Shown piece after piece: positions 1-7,438 of a stretch of 64,000 nucleotides of DNA. The first letter of the stretch is position 1; the number at the start of each line of letters is the position of its first letter. This stretch comes from Streptomyces sp. CMB-StM0423 (lineage in GTDB: Bacteria; Actinomycetota; Actinomycetes; Streptomycetales; Streptomycetaceae). The notes under the pieces are model-generated. The model worked only from the letters and a program-made list of their open reading frames with translations. It had not been told where the DNA came from and made no database searches. The translations under genes and the position numbers were made by a program. The DNA lies in NCBI RefSeq assembly GCF_002847285.1, contig NZ_CP025407.1, forward strand, positions 7,071,001 through 7,135,000, written 5' to 3'.

Positions 1-239
1 CCGTCGACCGCGAGGTCTCCCTCGGCGGCGGCGCCCAGCAGCGGGCGGTGCAGACGGACGCCTCCATCAACCCCGGCAACTCCGGCGGCCCGCTCGTCGA
101 CGCCGCGGGCCGGGTCGTCGGCATCAACACCGCCATCGCCTCGCTGGACCGGGGCAGCAGCGGCTCGATCGGCATCGGCTTCGCCGTACCCGTGGAGGAC
201 GCGGTCCGGGCGGCGGACTCCCTCATCGACGGCGATTAG
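1..239 (+). CDS. Trypsin-like (HtrA/DegP-type) serine protease, C-terminal fragment
   Basis: Only the last 78 or so codons lie in the window; the gene begins before base 1 and is read in the frame starting at base 3. The fragment carries the nucleophile motif GNSGGP (Ser about residue 27 of the fragment) followed by the beta-strand pattern GRVVGINTAIA and GIGFAVP, typical of the second barrel of HtrA-type S1C proteases. HtrA proteins normally continue into one or two PDZ domains, but here the protein stops about 20 residues after the GFAVP strand, so no PDZ can be present. It ends 9 bases before a response-regulator gene on the same strand, which suggests one envelope-stress operon. Family assignment is firm; substrate and N-terminal anchor cannot be seen. 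Confidence 0.8.
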   Translation, partial: VDREVSLGGGAQQRAVQTDASINPGNSGGPLVDAAGRVVGINTAIASLDRGSSGSIGIGFAVPVEDAVRAADSLIDGD

Positions 240-248
240 GTTCGTGCC

Positions 249-920
249 ATGCGGATACTCGTGGTCGAGGACGAAGAGGACCTGGTGGGCGCGCTCCGGG
301 TCGGGCTGGTGCGCTCCGGGTACGCGGTCGACACCGCCGCCGACGTGGACGGCGCGCTGGAGAAGCTCGGGGTCAACGAGTACGACCTCGTGCTGCTGGA
401 CCTCACCCTGCCCGACGGCGACGGCCTCGCCGTCTGCCGGGAGATACGCGCGGCCCCCGGCGGCCCGCGGATCCTGATGCTCACCGCCCGCGACCGCCTC
501 GCCGACCGGGTGCGCGGCCTCGACGCGGGCGCCGACGACTATCTCGTCAAGCCGTTCGCGCTGCCGGAGCTGCTGGCGCGGATACGGGCCCTGCTGCGCC
601 GCGACGAGGGCGGCACGTCCGTCGTGGAGGTCGGCGAACTGCGGCTGGACACCGCCAGGTTCGAGGCGTACCGCGGCAGCCGCCCGCTGCGGCTCACCCC
701 CAAGGAGTTCGGCGTGCTGCACTACCTGATGACCCGGCCGGGCCGCGTCGTCTCCGCGGAAGAGCTCCTGGAGCACGTCTGGGACGAGAACGCCGACCCG
801 TTCACCAACACCGTGCGCGTCACCGTCGGCTCGCTGCGCCGCAAGGTCACCGGCCAGGAGGAGCCGCTGATCGAGACCGTCATCCGGCACGGCTACCGGC
901 TGCGGGAGGAGACGCCGTGA
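249..920 (+). CDS. OmpR/PhoB-family response regulator
   Basis: A 223-residue two-domain regulator. The receiver domain (about 1-115) has the acidic pair E7/D8, the phospho-acceptor D51 in LLDLTLPDGDG and the conserved K101 in VKPF. The C-terminal winged helix (about 125-220) contains the KEFGVLHYLM and TNTVRVTVGSLRRK blocks of OmpR-type DNA-binding domains. The stop overlaps the start of the downstream histidine kinase by four bases, so the pair is translationally coupled. Together they form a two-component system sensing an unknown envelope signal, probably cotranscribed with the upstream protease. Target genes cannot be inferred from this sequence. Confidence 0.95.
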   Translation: MRILVVEDEEDLVGALRVGLVRSGYAVDTAADVDGALEKLGVNEYDLVLLDLTLPDGDGLAVCREIRAAPGGPRILMLTARDRLADRVRGLDAGADDYLVKPFALPELLARIRALLRRDEGGTSVVEVGELRLDTARFEAYRGSRPLRLTPKEFGVLHYLMTRPGRVVSAEELLEHVWDENADPFTNTVRVTVGSLRRKVTGQEEPLIETVIRHGYRLREETP

Positions 921-2194
921 AGCGGCCCAGGCTGCCGCTCCCGGCGTTCGTCCACACCATCCGCTTCCGGCTCACCGTGCTCTACTCCGCGCTCGTGTTC
1001 TGCCTGACCGCGCTCGTCCTCGGCGGCGCGTACGTCGCGGTGCAGCGCAGCGGCCACGCCCAGCCGGTCAGCAAGGAGCTGCGGGCGGAAAAGCGGGTCG
1101 ACGGCGTACGGGTCGGGGACATCGACGTCGTCAAGGCCGAGGACGTCGCGGCCGCCGTCAACTACGAGACGCTGGGCAACCTGCGCACCTTCTCCTTCGC
1201 CGTCCTCGGCGGTGTGGCCGTCGCCAGCCTCGGTACCGGCTGGGTGCTCTCCGGCCGCGCGCTGCGGCCCGTACGCGCCATCGCCCGCACCGCCGAGGAG
1301 ATCCAGGCCGGCAGCGACCTCTCCCGCCGGATCAGGCTCGAAGGACCGCGCGACGAACTGCGCATGGTCGCCGACACCGTCGACTCCATGCTCGACCGGC
1401 TCGACGGCGCCTTCGCCGCGCAGCGCCAGCTCGTGGACGACGCCTCGCACGAGCTGCGCACCCCGCTGGCCATCATCCGGGCCAACCTCGACGCGGTGCT
1501 CTCCGTCGAGGAGTCGGAGCCGGAGGAGCGCAGGCGGGCCATCGCCGTGGTCGACCGGGCGACGACGCGGATGACCCGGCTGGTGGAGGACCTGCTCGCC
1601 ACCGCGCGGCGGTCGGCCGCGGCGTTCGCCGACGCGGACGTGGACCTGGCGGCCGTGGCGGACGAGGCGTGCGAGGAATTCGCGCCGCTGGCCACCGAAC
1701 GCGGCCTGGTGATCCGGCGCCGGCTCGACGAGGGCCTGGTGCTGATCGGCGACCCGTACGCGCTGCGCCGGGCCGTCGGCAACCTGCTCTCCAACGCGGT
1801 ACGCCTCGCGCCCGCCGGCACCCGCATCACGGTCGCGGCCGGCCGTGCGGAGGGCTGGCTGTGGATCGCCGTGCAGGACGCGGGCCCCGGCATCGGCGAG
1901 GGCGAGCAGGCCCGGGTCTTCGACCGGTTCTGGCGCGGCGACGCGGGCCAGGAGGGCCGGCCCCGGGACCGGCACGCGGGTCTCGGGCTGGCGATCGTGC
2001 GGCAGATCGTGGAGTCGCACGGCGGGCAGCCGCGGCTGTTCTCGCGGGTGGGCGCGGGCAGCACGTTCGTGCTGTGGCTGCCCGACCCGGGCGCGGCGGC
2101 CGGGGCGCGCGGCGCGGGCGGGCCGCCGGACGAGCTGCCCGCGGAGATGCGCGGTGCGGAGGGCGACGGGCCGGTGGAGCTGCTGGAGAAGTAG
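917..2194 (+). CDS. Sensor histidine kinase (HAMP-HisKA-HATPase_c)
   Basis: A 425-residue membrane sensor kinase. Two membrane segments (about 21-42 and 93-114) bracket a short extracytoplasmic loop of roughly 50 residues, too small for a classical ligand-binding domain. A HAMP linker follows (about 115-168). The dimerisation domain has the phosphorylated H178 in SHELRTPL, and the ATP-binding domain shows N292 (N box), DAGPGIG at 320-326 and the G2-type stretch HAGLGLAIV at 352-360. It is the partner of the OmpR-type regulator whose stop codon it overlaps. The tail after about residue 385 is Ala/Gly-rich. The small sensor loop suggests detection of envelope state or an accessory protein. Confidence 0.94.
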   Translation: MKRPRLPLPAFVHTIRFRLTVLYSALVFCLTALVLGGAYVAVQRSGHAQPVSKELRAEKRVDGVRVGDIDVVKAEDVAAAVNYETLGNLRTFSFAVLGGVAVASLGTGWVLSGRALRPVRAIARTAEEIQAGSDLSRRIRLEGPRDELRMVADTVDSMLDRLDGAFAAQRQLVDDASHELRTPLAIIRANLDAVLSVEESEPEERRRAIAVVDRATTRMTRLVEDLLATARRSAAAFADADVDLAAVADEACEEFAPLATERGLVIRRRLDEGLVLIGDPYALRRAVGNLLSNAVRLAPAGTRITVAAGRAEGWLWIAVQDAGPGIGEGEQARVFDRFWRGDAGQEGRPRDRHAGLGLAIVRQIVESHGGQPRLFSRVGAGSTFVLWLPDPGAAAGARGAGGPPDELPAEMRGAEGDGPVELLEK

Positions 2195-2226
2195 CCGCCG
2201 CGGAGAAGCGGTTCGTACCGTACGGC

Positions 2227-2898
2227 TCAGGCCGCCGACTTCACCTTCGTGGCGTACACGTCGACGTACTCCTGCCCGGACAGCCGCATGACCTCGCTCA
2301 TCACCTCGTCGGCCACCGCCCGCAGCACGTACCGGTCGCGGTCCATGCCCTCGTAGCGGGAGAAGTCCAGCGGCTCCGCGAAGCGCACGGTGAACCGGGC
2401 GATCCGCGGCCGGCCCGCGCCGCCCGGCTGGATCTTCTCCGTGCCGACCATCGCGAACGGCACCACCGGCGCGCCGGTCATCAGCGTCAGCCGCGCCACG
2501 CCCGTACGCGCCCGGTACAGCCGGCCGTCGGGGGAGCGGGTGCCCTCGGGGTAGATGGCGAAGACCCGGCCCTCTTCCAGGATCCGGCGCCCCGTCATCA
2601 GCGCCGCGACGCCGCCGCGGCCGCCGTCCCGGTCCACCGGGATCATCCCGACCGAGGTGAAGAACCAGGCCATCAGCCGGCCCTTGACGCCCTTGCCCGT
2701 GACGTACTCGTCCTTGCCGATGAAGAACACCGGCCGCTTCACGACCAGGCCGAGGAACATCGAGTCGACGAACGTGAGGTGGTTGCCGGCGAGGACGACC
2801 GGGCCCGTGCCGGGAATGTGCTCGTGGCCCTCCACCCGGGGGCGGTACAGGACACGCATGAGCAAGCCGAGAAACGCCTTGATCAGAATGCGGAACAA
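2227..2898 (-). CDS. PlsC-type 1-acyl-sn-glycerol-3-phosphate acyltransferase
   Basis: A 223-residue membrane-associated acyltransferase expected to transfer an acyl chain to a lysophosphatidate-like acceptor in phospholipid synthesis. It has the four-block PlsC pattern: NHLTFVD at 39-45 with the catalytic H40/D45 pair, the FIGKDEY block near 59-65, the acceptor-binding PEGTRS at 117-122, and a later VPFAM strand. Length is normal for the family. It is convergent with the histidine-kinase gene (32 bases apart) and divergent from the phosphodiesterase gene. Streptomyces encode several PlsC paralogues, so the exact acceptor is uncertain. Confidence 0.88.
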   Translation of the reverse strand: MFRILIKAFLGLLMRVLYRPRVEGHEHIPGTGPVVLAGNHLTFVDSMFLGLVVKRPVFFIGKDEYVTGKGVKGRLMAWFFTSVGMIPVDRDGGRGGVAALMTGRRILEEGRVFAIYPEGTRSPDGRLYRARTGVARLTLMTGAPVVPFAMVGTEKIQPGGAGRPRIARFTVRFAEPLDFSRYEGMDRDRYVLRAVADEVMSEVMRLSGQEYVDVYATKVKSAA

Positions 2899-3115
2899 GG
2901 AAGGATCCTCCGGTCGGGATGGTGACGCCTGCGACGATACTCGCCTGACCGCGCGGTTCCCACCCCGGCTTCAACCGGCCGGGACGCAGTGTTGCCGCCG
3001 ATTTCACGAGCACGCCGCCGCAAGTCTCCCGCACCCGTGCCGGTGCCGCCTAACATCGGGCCGTCTTTTGTCGATGCGCCGTCAATGGCGCGGGTACGAC
3101 GGAGAGGTAGCTGAC

Positions 3116-4285
3116 ATGAGCGACGGCGGTACGGAGCGGCAGCAGCCCGGCAGACGGGCGGTGCTCGGCGCGGCGGCACTGGGCAGTGCGGTGGCCGCGG
3201 TGGGCCTGCCGGGTACGGCGCGGGCCGCGGGCGGGTCCGGCGGCAGCGGCGGGTCGGGGCCCGGCGGGAGGCTGCCGAACCCGGCGGTGATCGCGCACCG
3301 CGGGGCCAGCGGCTACCGGCCCGAGCACACCCTCGGCGCGTACCAGTTCGCCCTCGACATGGGCGCGGACGTCATCGAGCAGGACCTCGTGCCGACCAGG
3401 GACGGCCACCTCGTCTGCCGGCACGAGAACGAGATCGGCGGCACCACCGACGTCGCGGACCACCCGGAGTTCGCCGCCCGCAGGACCACCAAGACGGTCG
3501 ACGGCGCGCAGATCACCGGCTGGTTCACCGAGGACTTCACGCTCGCCGAGCTGAAGACGCTGCGGGCCACGGAGCGCATCCCGGCCGTCCGGCAGCGCAA
3601 CACCCTCTACAACGGCCGCTGGGAGGTGCCCACCTTCGAAGAGGTGCTGCAGTGGGCGGAGCGGCAGCGGCGCGGCACCGGCAGGTCCGTCTGGCTGCAC
3701 GTCGAGACCAAGCACCCCACGTACTTCCGCTCCCTCGGCCTGGCGCTGGAGGAGCCGCTGGCGCGGCTGGTGCGCCGCTACGGCCGCGACAAGCGCAACT
3801 CGCCGATCTTCCTCCAGTCGTTCGAGCCCACCAGCGTCGAGCGGCTGGCCGGGCTCGTCGACTCGCCGGGCGTCGTGCTGCTCGGCGGGGCGTCCTCGCG
3901 GCCGTGGGACTTCGTCGAGGCCGGGGACCCGCGCACCGTCGCCGACCTGGTCACGCCCGAGGGGCTGGCGTGGATCGCGGGCTTCGCCAGGGGACTCGGC
4001 CCGACGCTCGACCTGATCATCCCGAAGGACGCCACCGGCAAGCTGCTGGAGCCCACGACCCTCGTCCGCGACGCGCACGACGCCGGGCTGGTGCTGCACC
4101 CGTACACGATGCGCAACGAGAACACCTTCCTGCCGGCGGACTTCCGCAGGGGCACGGACACGACGCACTACGGCGACGCGTTCGGCGCCTTCCAGGTCTA
4201 CTTCGAGACGGGCATCGACGGCATCTTCACCGACAACCCCGACACCGGGCTGCTCGCCCGGGACGCCTTCCTGGCACAGGGCTGA
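3116..4285 (+). CDS. Tat-exported glycerophosphodiester phosphodiesterase (GlpQ-like)
   Basis: A 389-residue secreted enzyme that would hydrolyse glycerophosphodiesters to glycerol-3-phosphate and an alcohol, as in phospholipid or teichoic-acid salvage. The N-terminus has a twin-arginine signal: R13-R14 followed by a hydrophobic stretch and an AxA-type site near residue 37, then a Gly/Ser-rich linker. The catalytic TIM-barrel begins with HRGASGYRPEHT (H61, R62, E70), followed by the metal-binding E88/D90 and H103, all expected for GDPD. The start is set by a GGAGAGG ribosome site 8 bases upstream and gives a clean signal peptide; the frame is open further upstream but has no such context. A strong hairpin terminator follows the stop. 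Confidence 0.9.
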   Translation: MSDGGTERQQPGRRAVLGAAALGSAVAAVGLPGTARAAGGSGGSGGSGPGGRLPNPAVIAHRGASGYRPEHTLGAYQFALDMGADVIEQDLVPTRDGHLVCRHENEIGGTTDVADHPEFAARRTTKTVDGAQITGWFTEDFTLAELKTLRATERIPAVRQRNTLYNGRWEVPTFEEVLQWAERQRRGTGRSVWLHVETKHPTYFRSLGLALEEPLARLVRRYGRDKRNSPIFLQSFEPTSVERLAGLVDSPGVVLLGGASSRPWDFVEAGDPRTVADLVTPEGLAWIAGFARGLGPTLDLIIPKDATGKLLEPTTLVRDAHDAGLVLHPYTMRNENTFLPADFRRGTDTTHYGDAFGAFQVYFETGIDGIFTDNPDTGLLARDAFLAQG

Positions 4286-4289
4286 CCCC

Positions 4290-4317
4290 GGGGGCCGCCG
4301 GGCAACCGGCGGCCCCC
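4290..4317 (+). terminator. Hairpin terminator after the phosphodiesterase gene
   Basis: A perfect 12-bp GC stem (4290-4301 with 4306-4317) closed by a GCAA tetraloop starts 4 bases after the stop codon. There is no T-tract, which is common for Streptomyces terminators. Confidence 0.7.
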
Positions 4318-4513
4318 GTCCGCCCGTTGTCCCGCCGGGTCCGTCCCGGCGGCGGACGGCGGGCACACCACGCGTCCCGTACCCGGACATCTCAGGCGAG
4401 TTGGCAATATCACAGGGATGCCGGGGCCTCGTCCGTAGCCACGGCACGACCGCGCCGCGCAGAATGCTCACGGCGGAGGTTGCGCCGGGTGAAGTGCGGG
4501 GAAACACGCGGTA

Positions 4514-4532
4514 GGCCGCAGGTTTTGCGGCC
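4514..4532 (+). promoter_or_regulatory. Small 5' leader hairpin before the acetyltransferase
   Basis: GGCCGCA pairs with TGCGGCC around a GGTTT loop, 34 bases before the acetyltransferase start and 16 bases before its AGAGGAGG ribosome site. Its role is unknown; it may be a leader stem or an incidental fold. The rest of the interval between the two genes shows no reading frame I would defend. Confidence 0.3.
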
Positions 4533-4565
4533 TGTCTACGGGTGCACAGAGGAGGCGGGCGCGGC

Positions 4566-5090
4566 ATGGGCAAGAGTGTGACGATTACGCCGGCGACGAA
4601 CGACGACGCCGAGCAAGTCCTGAAACTCCAGTACCTCTGCTACCAGGCCGAGGCCGCGCTGTACGGGGACTACCGCATACCCCCGCTCACCGAGACCCTT
4701 GACGAGCTGCGCGCCGAGTTCGACCGCGGCGCCGCCGTCGTCGCCCGCCTCGGCGACGAGGTGGTCGGCGCCGTCCGCGGCACGGTCGAGGTCGACGGCA
4801 CCGCCGTCATCGGGCGGCTCATCGTGCACCCCCGGATGCAGGGCCACGGCCTCGGCGCCCGGCTGCTGCTCGCCATGGAGGTCCGGCTCGCCGAGGGCGG
4901 CGCGCCCGTCGAGCGCTTCCAGCTCCTCACCGGGCACCGCAACGAGGCGAACCTGCGGCTGTACCGGCGGCTCGGCTACGAGCCGGTGGGCACGGAGAAG
5001 GTCAGCGCGCGGCTCAGCCTGGTCACTCTGGAGAAGGCCCGGCAGGGCGCGCCCGCGACGACTGCTTCCTCAGCCACCACAGCCCGATGA
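4566..5090 (+). CDS. GNAT-family N-acetyltransferase
   Basis: A 174-residue single-domain GNAT protein. The acetyl-CoA pyrophosphate-binding loop is visible as HPRMQGHGLGARLL (about 92-105), and the late NEANLRLYRRLGYEPVG segment is the usual beta6-alpha4-beta7 end of the fold. The start chosen has an AGAGGAGG ribosome site 10 bases upstream; an in-frame ATG 24 bases earlier has none. The 3' end overlaps the convergent membrane-protein gene by 68 bases. The substrate is unknown: GNAT proteins of this size acetylate small amines, antibiotics or protein N-termini. Confidence 0.85.
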   Translation: MGKSVTITPATNDDAEQVLKLQYLCYQAEAALYGDYRIPPLTETLDELRAEFDRGAAVVARLGDEVVGAVRGTVEVDGTAVIGRLIVHPRMQGHGLGARLLLAMEVRLAEGGAPVERFQLLTGHRNEANLRLYRRLGYEPVGTEKVSARLSLVTLEKARQGAPATTASSATTAR

Positions 5091-5484
5091 CCGGCAGGAT
5101 CACGGGCAGGAAGAGGTAGCCGCGGCCGTAGTCGGACCACACGGTCTGGTCCGGGAATTCGGACGGCTGCACCTCCGTCCAGGTGCCGATCGCCAGCACG
5201 CCGATCAGCTCGGCGGTGATGCACACCAGCGCGAGCCGCCGTGCCGTCTCACCGCCGCGCGCGAGGGCGACGGTGATGAAGACGTAGACGACGGCGGCCA
5301 GCGCGGAGAGCACGTACGCGAGCGGCGCCTCGTCGAACTGCGTGCTGAGCTGGTAGACCGCCCGCGAGGTGGCACCGACCGCGAAGACGCCGTAGAGCGT
5401 GAGGATCAGCCGCCCCGGCCCGCTGGACAGTCCGGCGTGCCCGCTCCCGCGCGGCTCCCCGGCCGCCCGCCGCTGCTCAGCCAC
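5023..5484 (-). CDS. Uncharacterised four-helix membrane protein
   Basis: A 153-residue protein with four predicted membrane spans (roughly 26-43, 55-73, 83-101 and 122-139). The extracytoplasmic-looking loop WTEVQPSEFPDQTVWSDYG between spans 3 and 4 is rich in aromatic and acidic residues. It starts with GTG, and its first 8 bases overlap the end of the upstream membrane-protein gene on the same strand, so the two form a coupled pair. Its last 68 bases overlap the convergent acetyltransferase gene. I do not recognise a named family; both pair members look like small integral membrane proteins widely kept in Streptomyces. Confidence 0.75.
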   Translation of the reverse strand: MAEQRRAAGEPRGSGHAGLSSGPGRLILTLYGVFAVGATSRAVYQLSTQFDEAPLAYVLSALAAVVYVFITVALARGGETARRLALVCITAELIGVLAIGTWTEVQPSEFPDQTVWSDYGRGYLFLPVILPVIGLWWLRKQSSRARPAGPSPE

Positions 5485-5845
5485 CGGAGCCCGCCCAGAT
5501 GTCGTGCAGCCGCACCTGGAGCACGGCCAGGACGAAACCCCCGACGGCCACCGTCGCCGAGCCCCAGCGGCTGCGCTCCGACAGCGACAGCAGGCCGGTG
5601 GCGGGGACGGCGAAGCCCGCGGCGAGCAGATAGGCGACGAAGACCGCCGTGCCCTCGTCCGCCTTCTCGCCGCGGCCGAGCTGCACCAGGCCGACGACGA
5701 CCTGGGCCAGCGCGAGGACGGTCACCACGGCCATGCCGGCGAAGTGCCAGTCCTTCGTGGGCTCATCCTTGACCGCGGCGTACCCGCACCAGCCCGCGAG
5801 TGCGAGCGCGGCAACCGCGACCGCGATCGTCAAGGGGAGGAACAT
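5477..5845 (-). CDS. Uncharacterised small membrane protein
   Basis: A 122-residue protein composed almost entirely of four hydrophobic segments (about 2-24, 34-54, 66-86 and 94-112) separated by short charged loops such as DEPTKDWH and GRGEKADEGT. The ATG has an AAGG ribosome site 8 bases upstream. It is the first gene of a two-gene minus-strand unit, its stop overlapping the start of the next membrane-protein gene. It is divergent from the methionine-transporter leader. No conserved catalytic or transport motif is visible, so function is unknown. Confidence 0.75.
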   Translation of the reverse strand: MFLPLTIAVAVAALALAGWCGYAAVKDEPTKDWHFAGMAVVTVLALAQVVVGLVQLGRGEKADEGTAVFVAYLLAAGFAVPATGLLSLSERSRWGSATVAVGGFVLAVLQVRLHDIWAGSGG

Positions 5846-6042
5846 GACTCGACCTTACTGCGTCGTCCCGGGCCCGCAGAGCCGGGTCCCGGCACGGTCC
5901 GTACGCTTCCGGCCACGCCCCCGCCGCCGTGGCGTTGGCCACAGCGCCGCCCCCTCCCCGCCCCTTCCGCTTCCCCGCCCGGCACCGTATCCGCGCAGGT
6001 CACAGGGGTGTACGGGGGTGTGGGCGGCACTCCGCACCGGGC

Positions 6043-6059
6043 TGTCCGCAATGCGGACA
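6043..6059. promoter_or_regulatory. 17-bp perfect palindrome, candidate operator of the methionine transporter
   Basis: TGTCCGCA-A-TGCGGACA has perfect 8-bp arms around one base. It lies 42-58 bases before the leader-peptide ATG, where an activator or a class I repressor would bind. The shape resembles operators of IclR-family amino-acid regulators (NdgR/LtbR type). That resemblance is from memory and unverified. Confidence 0.55.
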
Positions 6060-6084
6060 ACCGTCCCGGTCCGTGGCGCCCGTC

Positions 6085-6093
6085 TGTTTTACT
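6085..6093 (+). promoter_or_regulatory. Extended -10 promoter for a leaderless leader-peptide mRNA
   Basis: TGT-TTTACT reads as an extended -10 (TGn followed by a TATAAT-like hexamer) ending 7 bases before the ATG at 6101. Transcription would then start at or next to the ATG. No good -35 is visible, which an extended -10 can compensate for. Confidence 0.4.
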
Positions 6094-6100
6094 GATCCGC

Positions 6101-6187
6101 ATGACCACGACGAGCAGCCGCACCTGTGCGACCGAGGCGAGCAGCATGACGCCCGGTGCTCGTTGTATGTGTCGAATGCACCGCTGA
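6101..6187 (+). CDS. Cys/Met-rich leader peptide upstream of metN (candidate attenuator)
   Basis: A 28-codon reading frame lies about 230 bases upstream of the methionine transporter. Its last residues are GARCMCRMHR, packing two Cys and two Met into five positions, with another Cys and an internal Met earlier. The key codons are TGT, ATG, TGT, CGA and ATG; TGT and CGA are rare in such a GC-rich genome, so ribosome speed here should depend on charged tRNA-Cys, tRNA-Met and tRNA-Arg. It has no Shine-Dalgarno site and sits 7 bases after an extended -10, so it is probably leaderless. Hairpins begin right after its stop. Cysteine-rich upstream ORFs attenuating sulfur genes are known in mycobacteria; this looks analogous. 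Function is inferred from position and composition only. Confidence 0.5.
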   Translation: MTTTSSRTCATEASSMTPGARCMCRMHR

Positions 6188-6257
6188 GGGCCCCCGCCAC
6201 GAGACTCGCGCCCCGAAGCGAGTCCGCGGGCCGCTCCGCCGCCGTGCCCCGCACGGC
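6188..6257 (+). promoter_or_regulatory. Tandem hairpins after the leader peptide (attenuator-like)
   Basis: Directly after the leader stop, GACTCGC (6203-6209) pairs with GCGAGTC (6218-6224), and flanking GGCCC/GGGCC bases can extend this into a larger stem. A second stem, GCCGTGC/GCACGGC, occupies 6241-6257. Which alternative fold forms could depend on ribosome position in the leader. The remaining 158 bases to metN contain no reading frame I would defend, and I see no SAM-riboswitch consensus. Confidence 0.4.
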
Positions 6258-6415
6258 CGCGCCCCGAGCCGAGCCCGTGGGTCCCGAGGCCGCGCCGCGC
6301 CCCCGTGCGTGCCGCCGCCCGGAGCCACCCCCGAGACCCGAGTAGCGCGCCCCGCCGTGGGCGCGCCGTGCCCGCCCGCGCCCGCGGCCGGGCACCCGAG
6401 AGCGATGGAACCCAC

Positions 6416-7438
6416 GTGATCACAGTCAAGGACCTGAAGAAGGTCTACCGCTCCCGCGGCCGCGAGACCGCCGCGCTCGACGGCATCGACCTGCGCGTAC
6501 GCGAGGGCGAGGTCTTCGGCGTCGTCGGCCGCAGCGGCGCCGGCAAGTCCACCCTCATCCGCTGCATCAACCTCCTGGAGCGCCCCGACTCCGGCACCGT
6601 CACGGTCGCGGGCCAGGACCTCACGGCCCTCTCCGGCCGCGAGCTGCGCGCCGCCCGTACCCGTATCGGCATGATCTTCCAGCACTTCAACCTGCTGAGT
6701 GCCCGCACCGTGCAGGACAACGTCGAACTGCCGCTGGAGATCCTCGGCCTGTCAGGGCAGGAGCGGGCCCGCAAGGCGCTCGACCTCCTCGACCTCGTCG
6801 GCCTCGCCGACCGCGCCACGGCGTACCCCGCGCAGTTGTCCGGCGGCCAGAAGCAGCGCGTCGGCATCGCCCGCGCGCTCGCCGGCGACCCGCAGGTACT
6901 CCTCTCCGACGAGGCCACCTCCGCGCTCGACCCCGAGACCACCCGCTCCGTCCTGGAGCTGCTGCACGAACTCAACCGCGAACTCGGCCTGACCGTCCTG
7001 CTCATCACCCACGAGATGGACGTCGTCAAGGCCGTCTGCGACTCCGCCGCGCTGATGCGCTCCGGCCGCATCACCGAGTCCGGCACCCTCGACGAGCTGC
7101 TGGCCACCCCCGGCTCCGAGATCGCCGCCCAGCTCTTCCCCGTCGGCGGCGAGGCGTACGGCACCGGGAGCACCATCGTGGACATCACCTTCCACGGCGA
7201 CACTGCGAGCCGCCCGGTGATCTCCCACCTGTCCCGCACCTACAACCTCGACGTGTCGATCCTCGGCGCCGCCATGGACACCGTCGGCGGCCGGCAGGTC
7301 GGCCGGATGCGCATCGAGCTGCCAGGTCCGTACGAGTCGAACGTCGTCCCCCTGGGCTTCCTGCGCGAGCAGGGCCTGCAGATCGACCCGGTCGGCGTCG
7401 ACGCCGCCGACCTGCCCGCCCTGGAGAGTGCCAAGTGA
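6416..7438 (+). CDS. metN: Methionine ABC transporter ATP-binding protein MetN
   Basis: The 340-residue ATPase of the D/L-methionine importer. It shows Walker A GRSGAGKST (38-46), the FQHFNLL Q-loop region, the ABC signature LSGGQ (141-145), Walker B with LLSDEATSALD (162-172) and a switch His in THEMD. The C-terminal 90 residues form a NIL domain, which in E. coli MetN binds cytoplasmic methionine and shuts off transport. The GTG start gives the normal MetN length and N-terminus; the frame stays open upstream but that extension is low-complexity Arg/Ala/Pro. The stop overlaps the GTG of the next gene. Expression is probably controlled by the long leader upstream. Confidence 0.93.
   Translation: MITVKDLKKVYRSRGRETAALDGIDLRVREGEVFGVVGRSGAGKSTLIRCINLLERPDSGTVTVAGQDLTALSGRELRAARTRIGMIFQHFNLLSARTVQDNVELPLEILGLSGQERARKALDLLDLVGLADRATAYPAQLSGGQKQRVGIARALAGDPQVLLSDEATSALDPETTRSVLELLHELNRELGLTVLLITHEMDVVKAVCDSAALMRSGRITESGTLDELLATPGSEIAAQLFPVGGEAYGTGSTIVDITFHGDTASRPVISHLSRTYNLDVSILGAAMDTVGGRQVGRMRIELPGPYESNVVPLGFLREQGLQIDPVGVDAADLPALESAK

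Noticed and set aside
5990..6415. SAM-I/SAM-IV riboswitch upstream of metN
   Set aside because: I looked for the conserved SAM core and the kink-turn blocks; none is present. The leader peptide and hairpins explain the region better.
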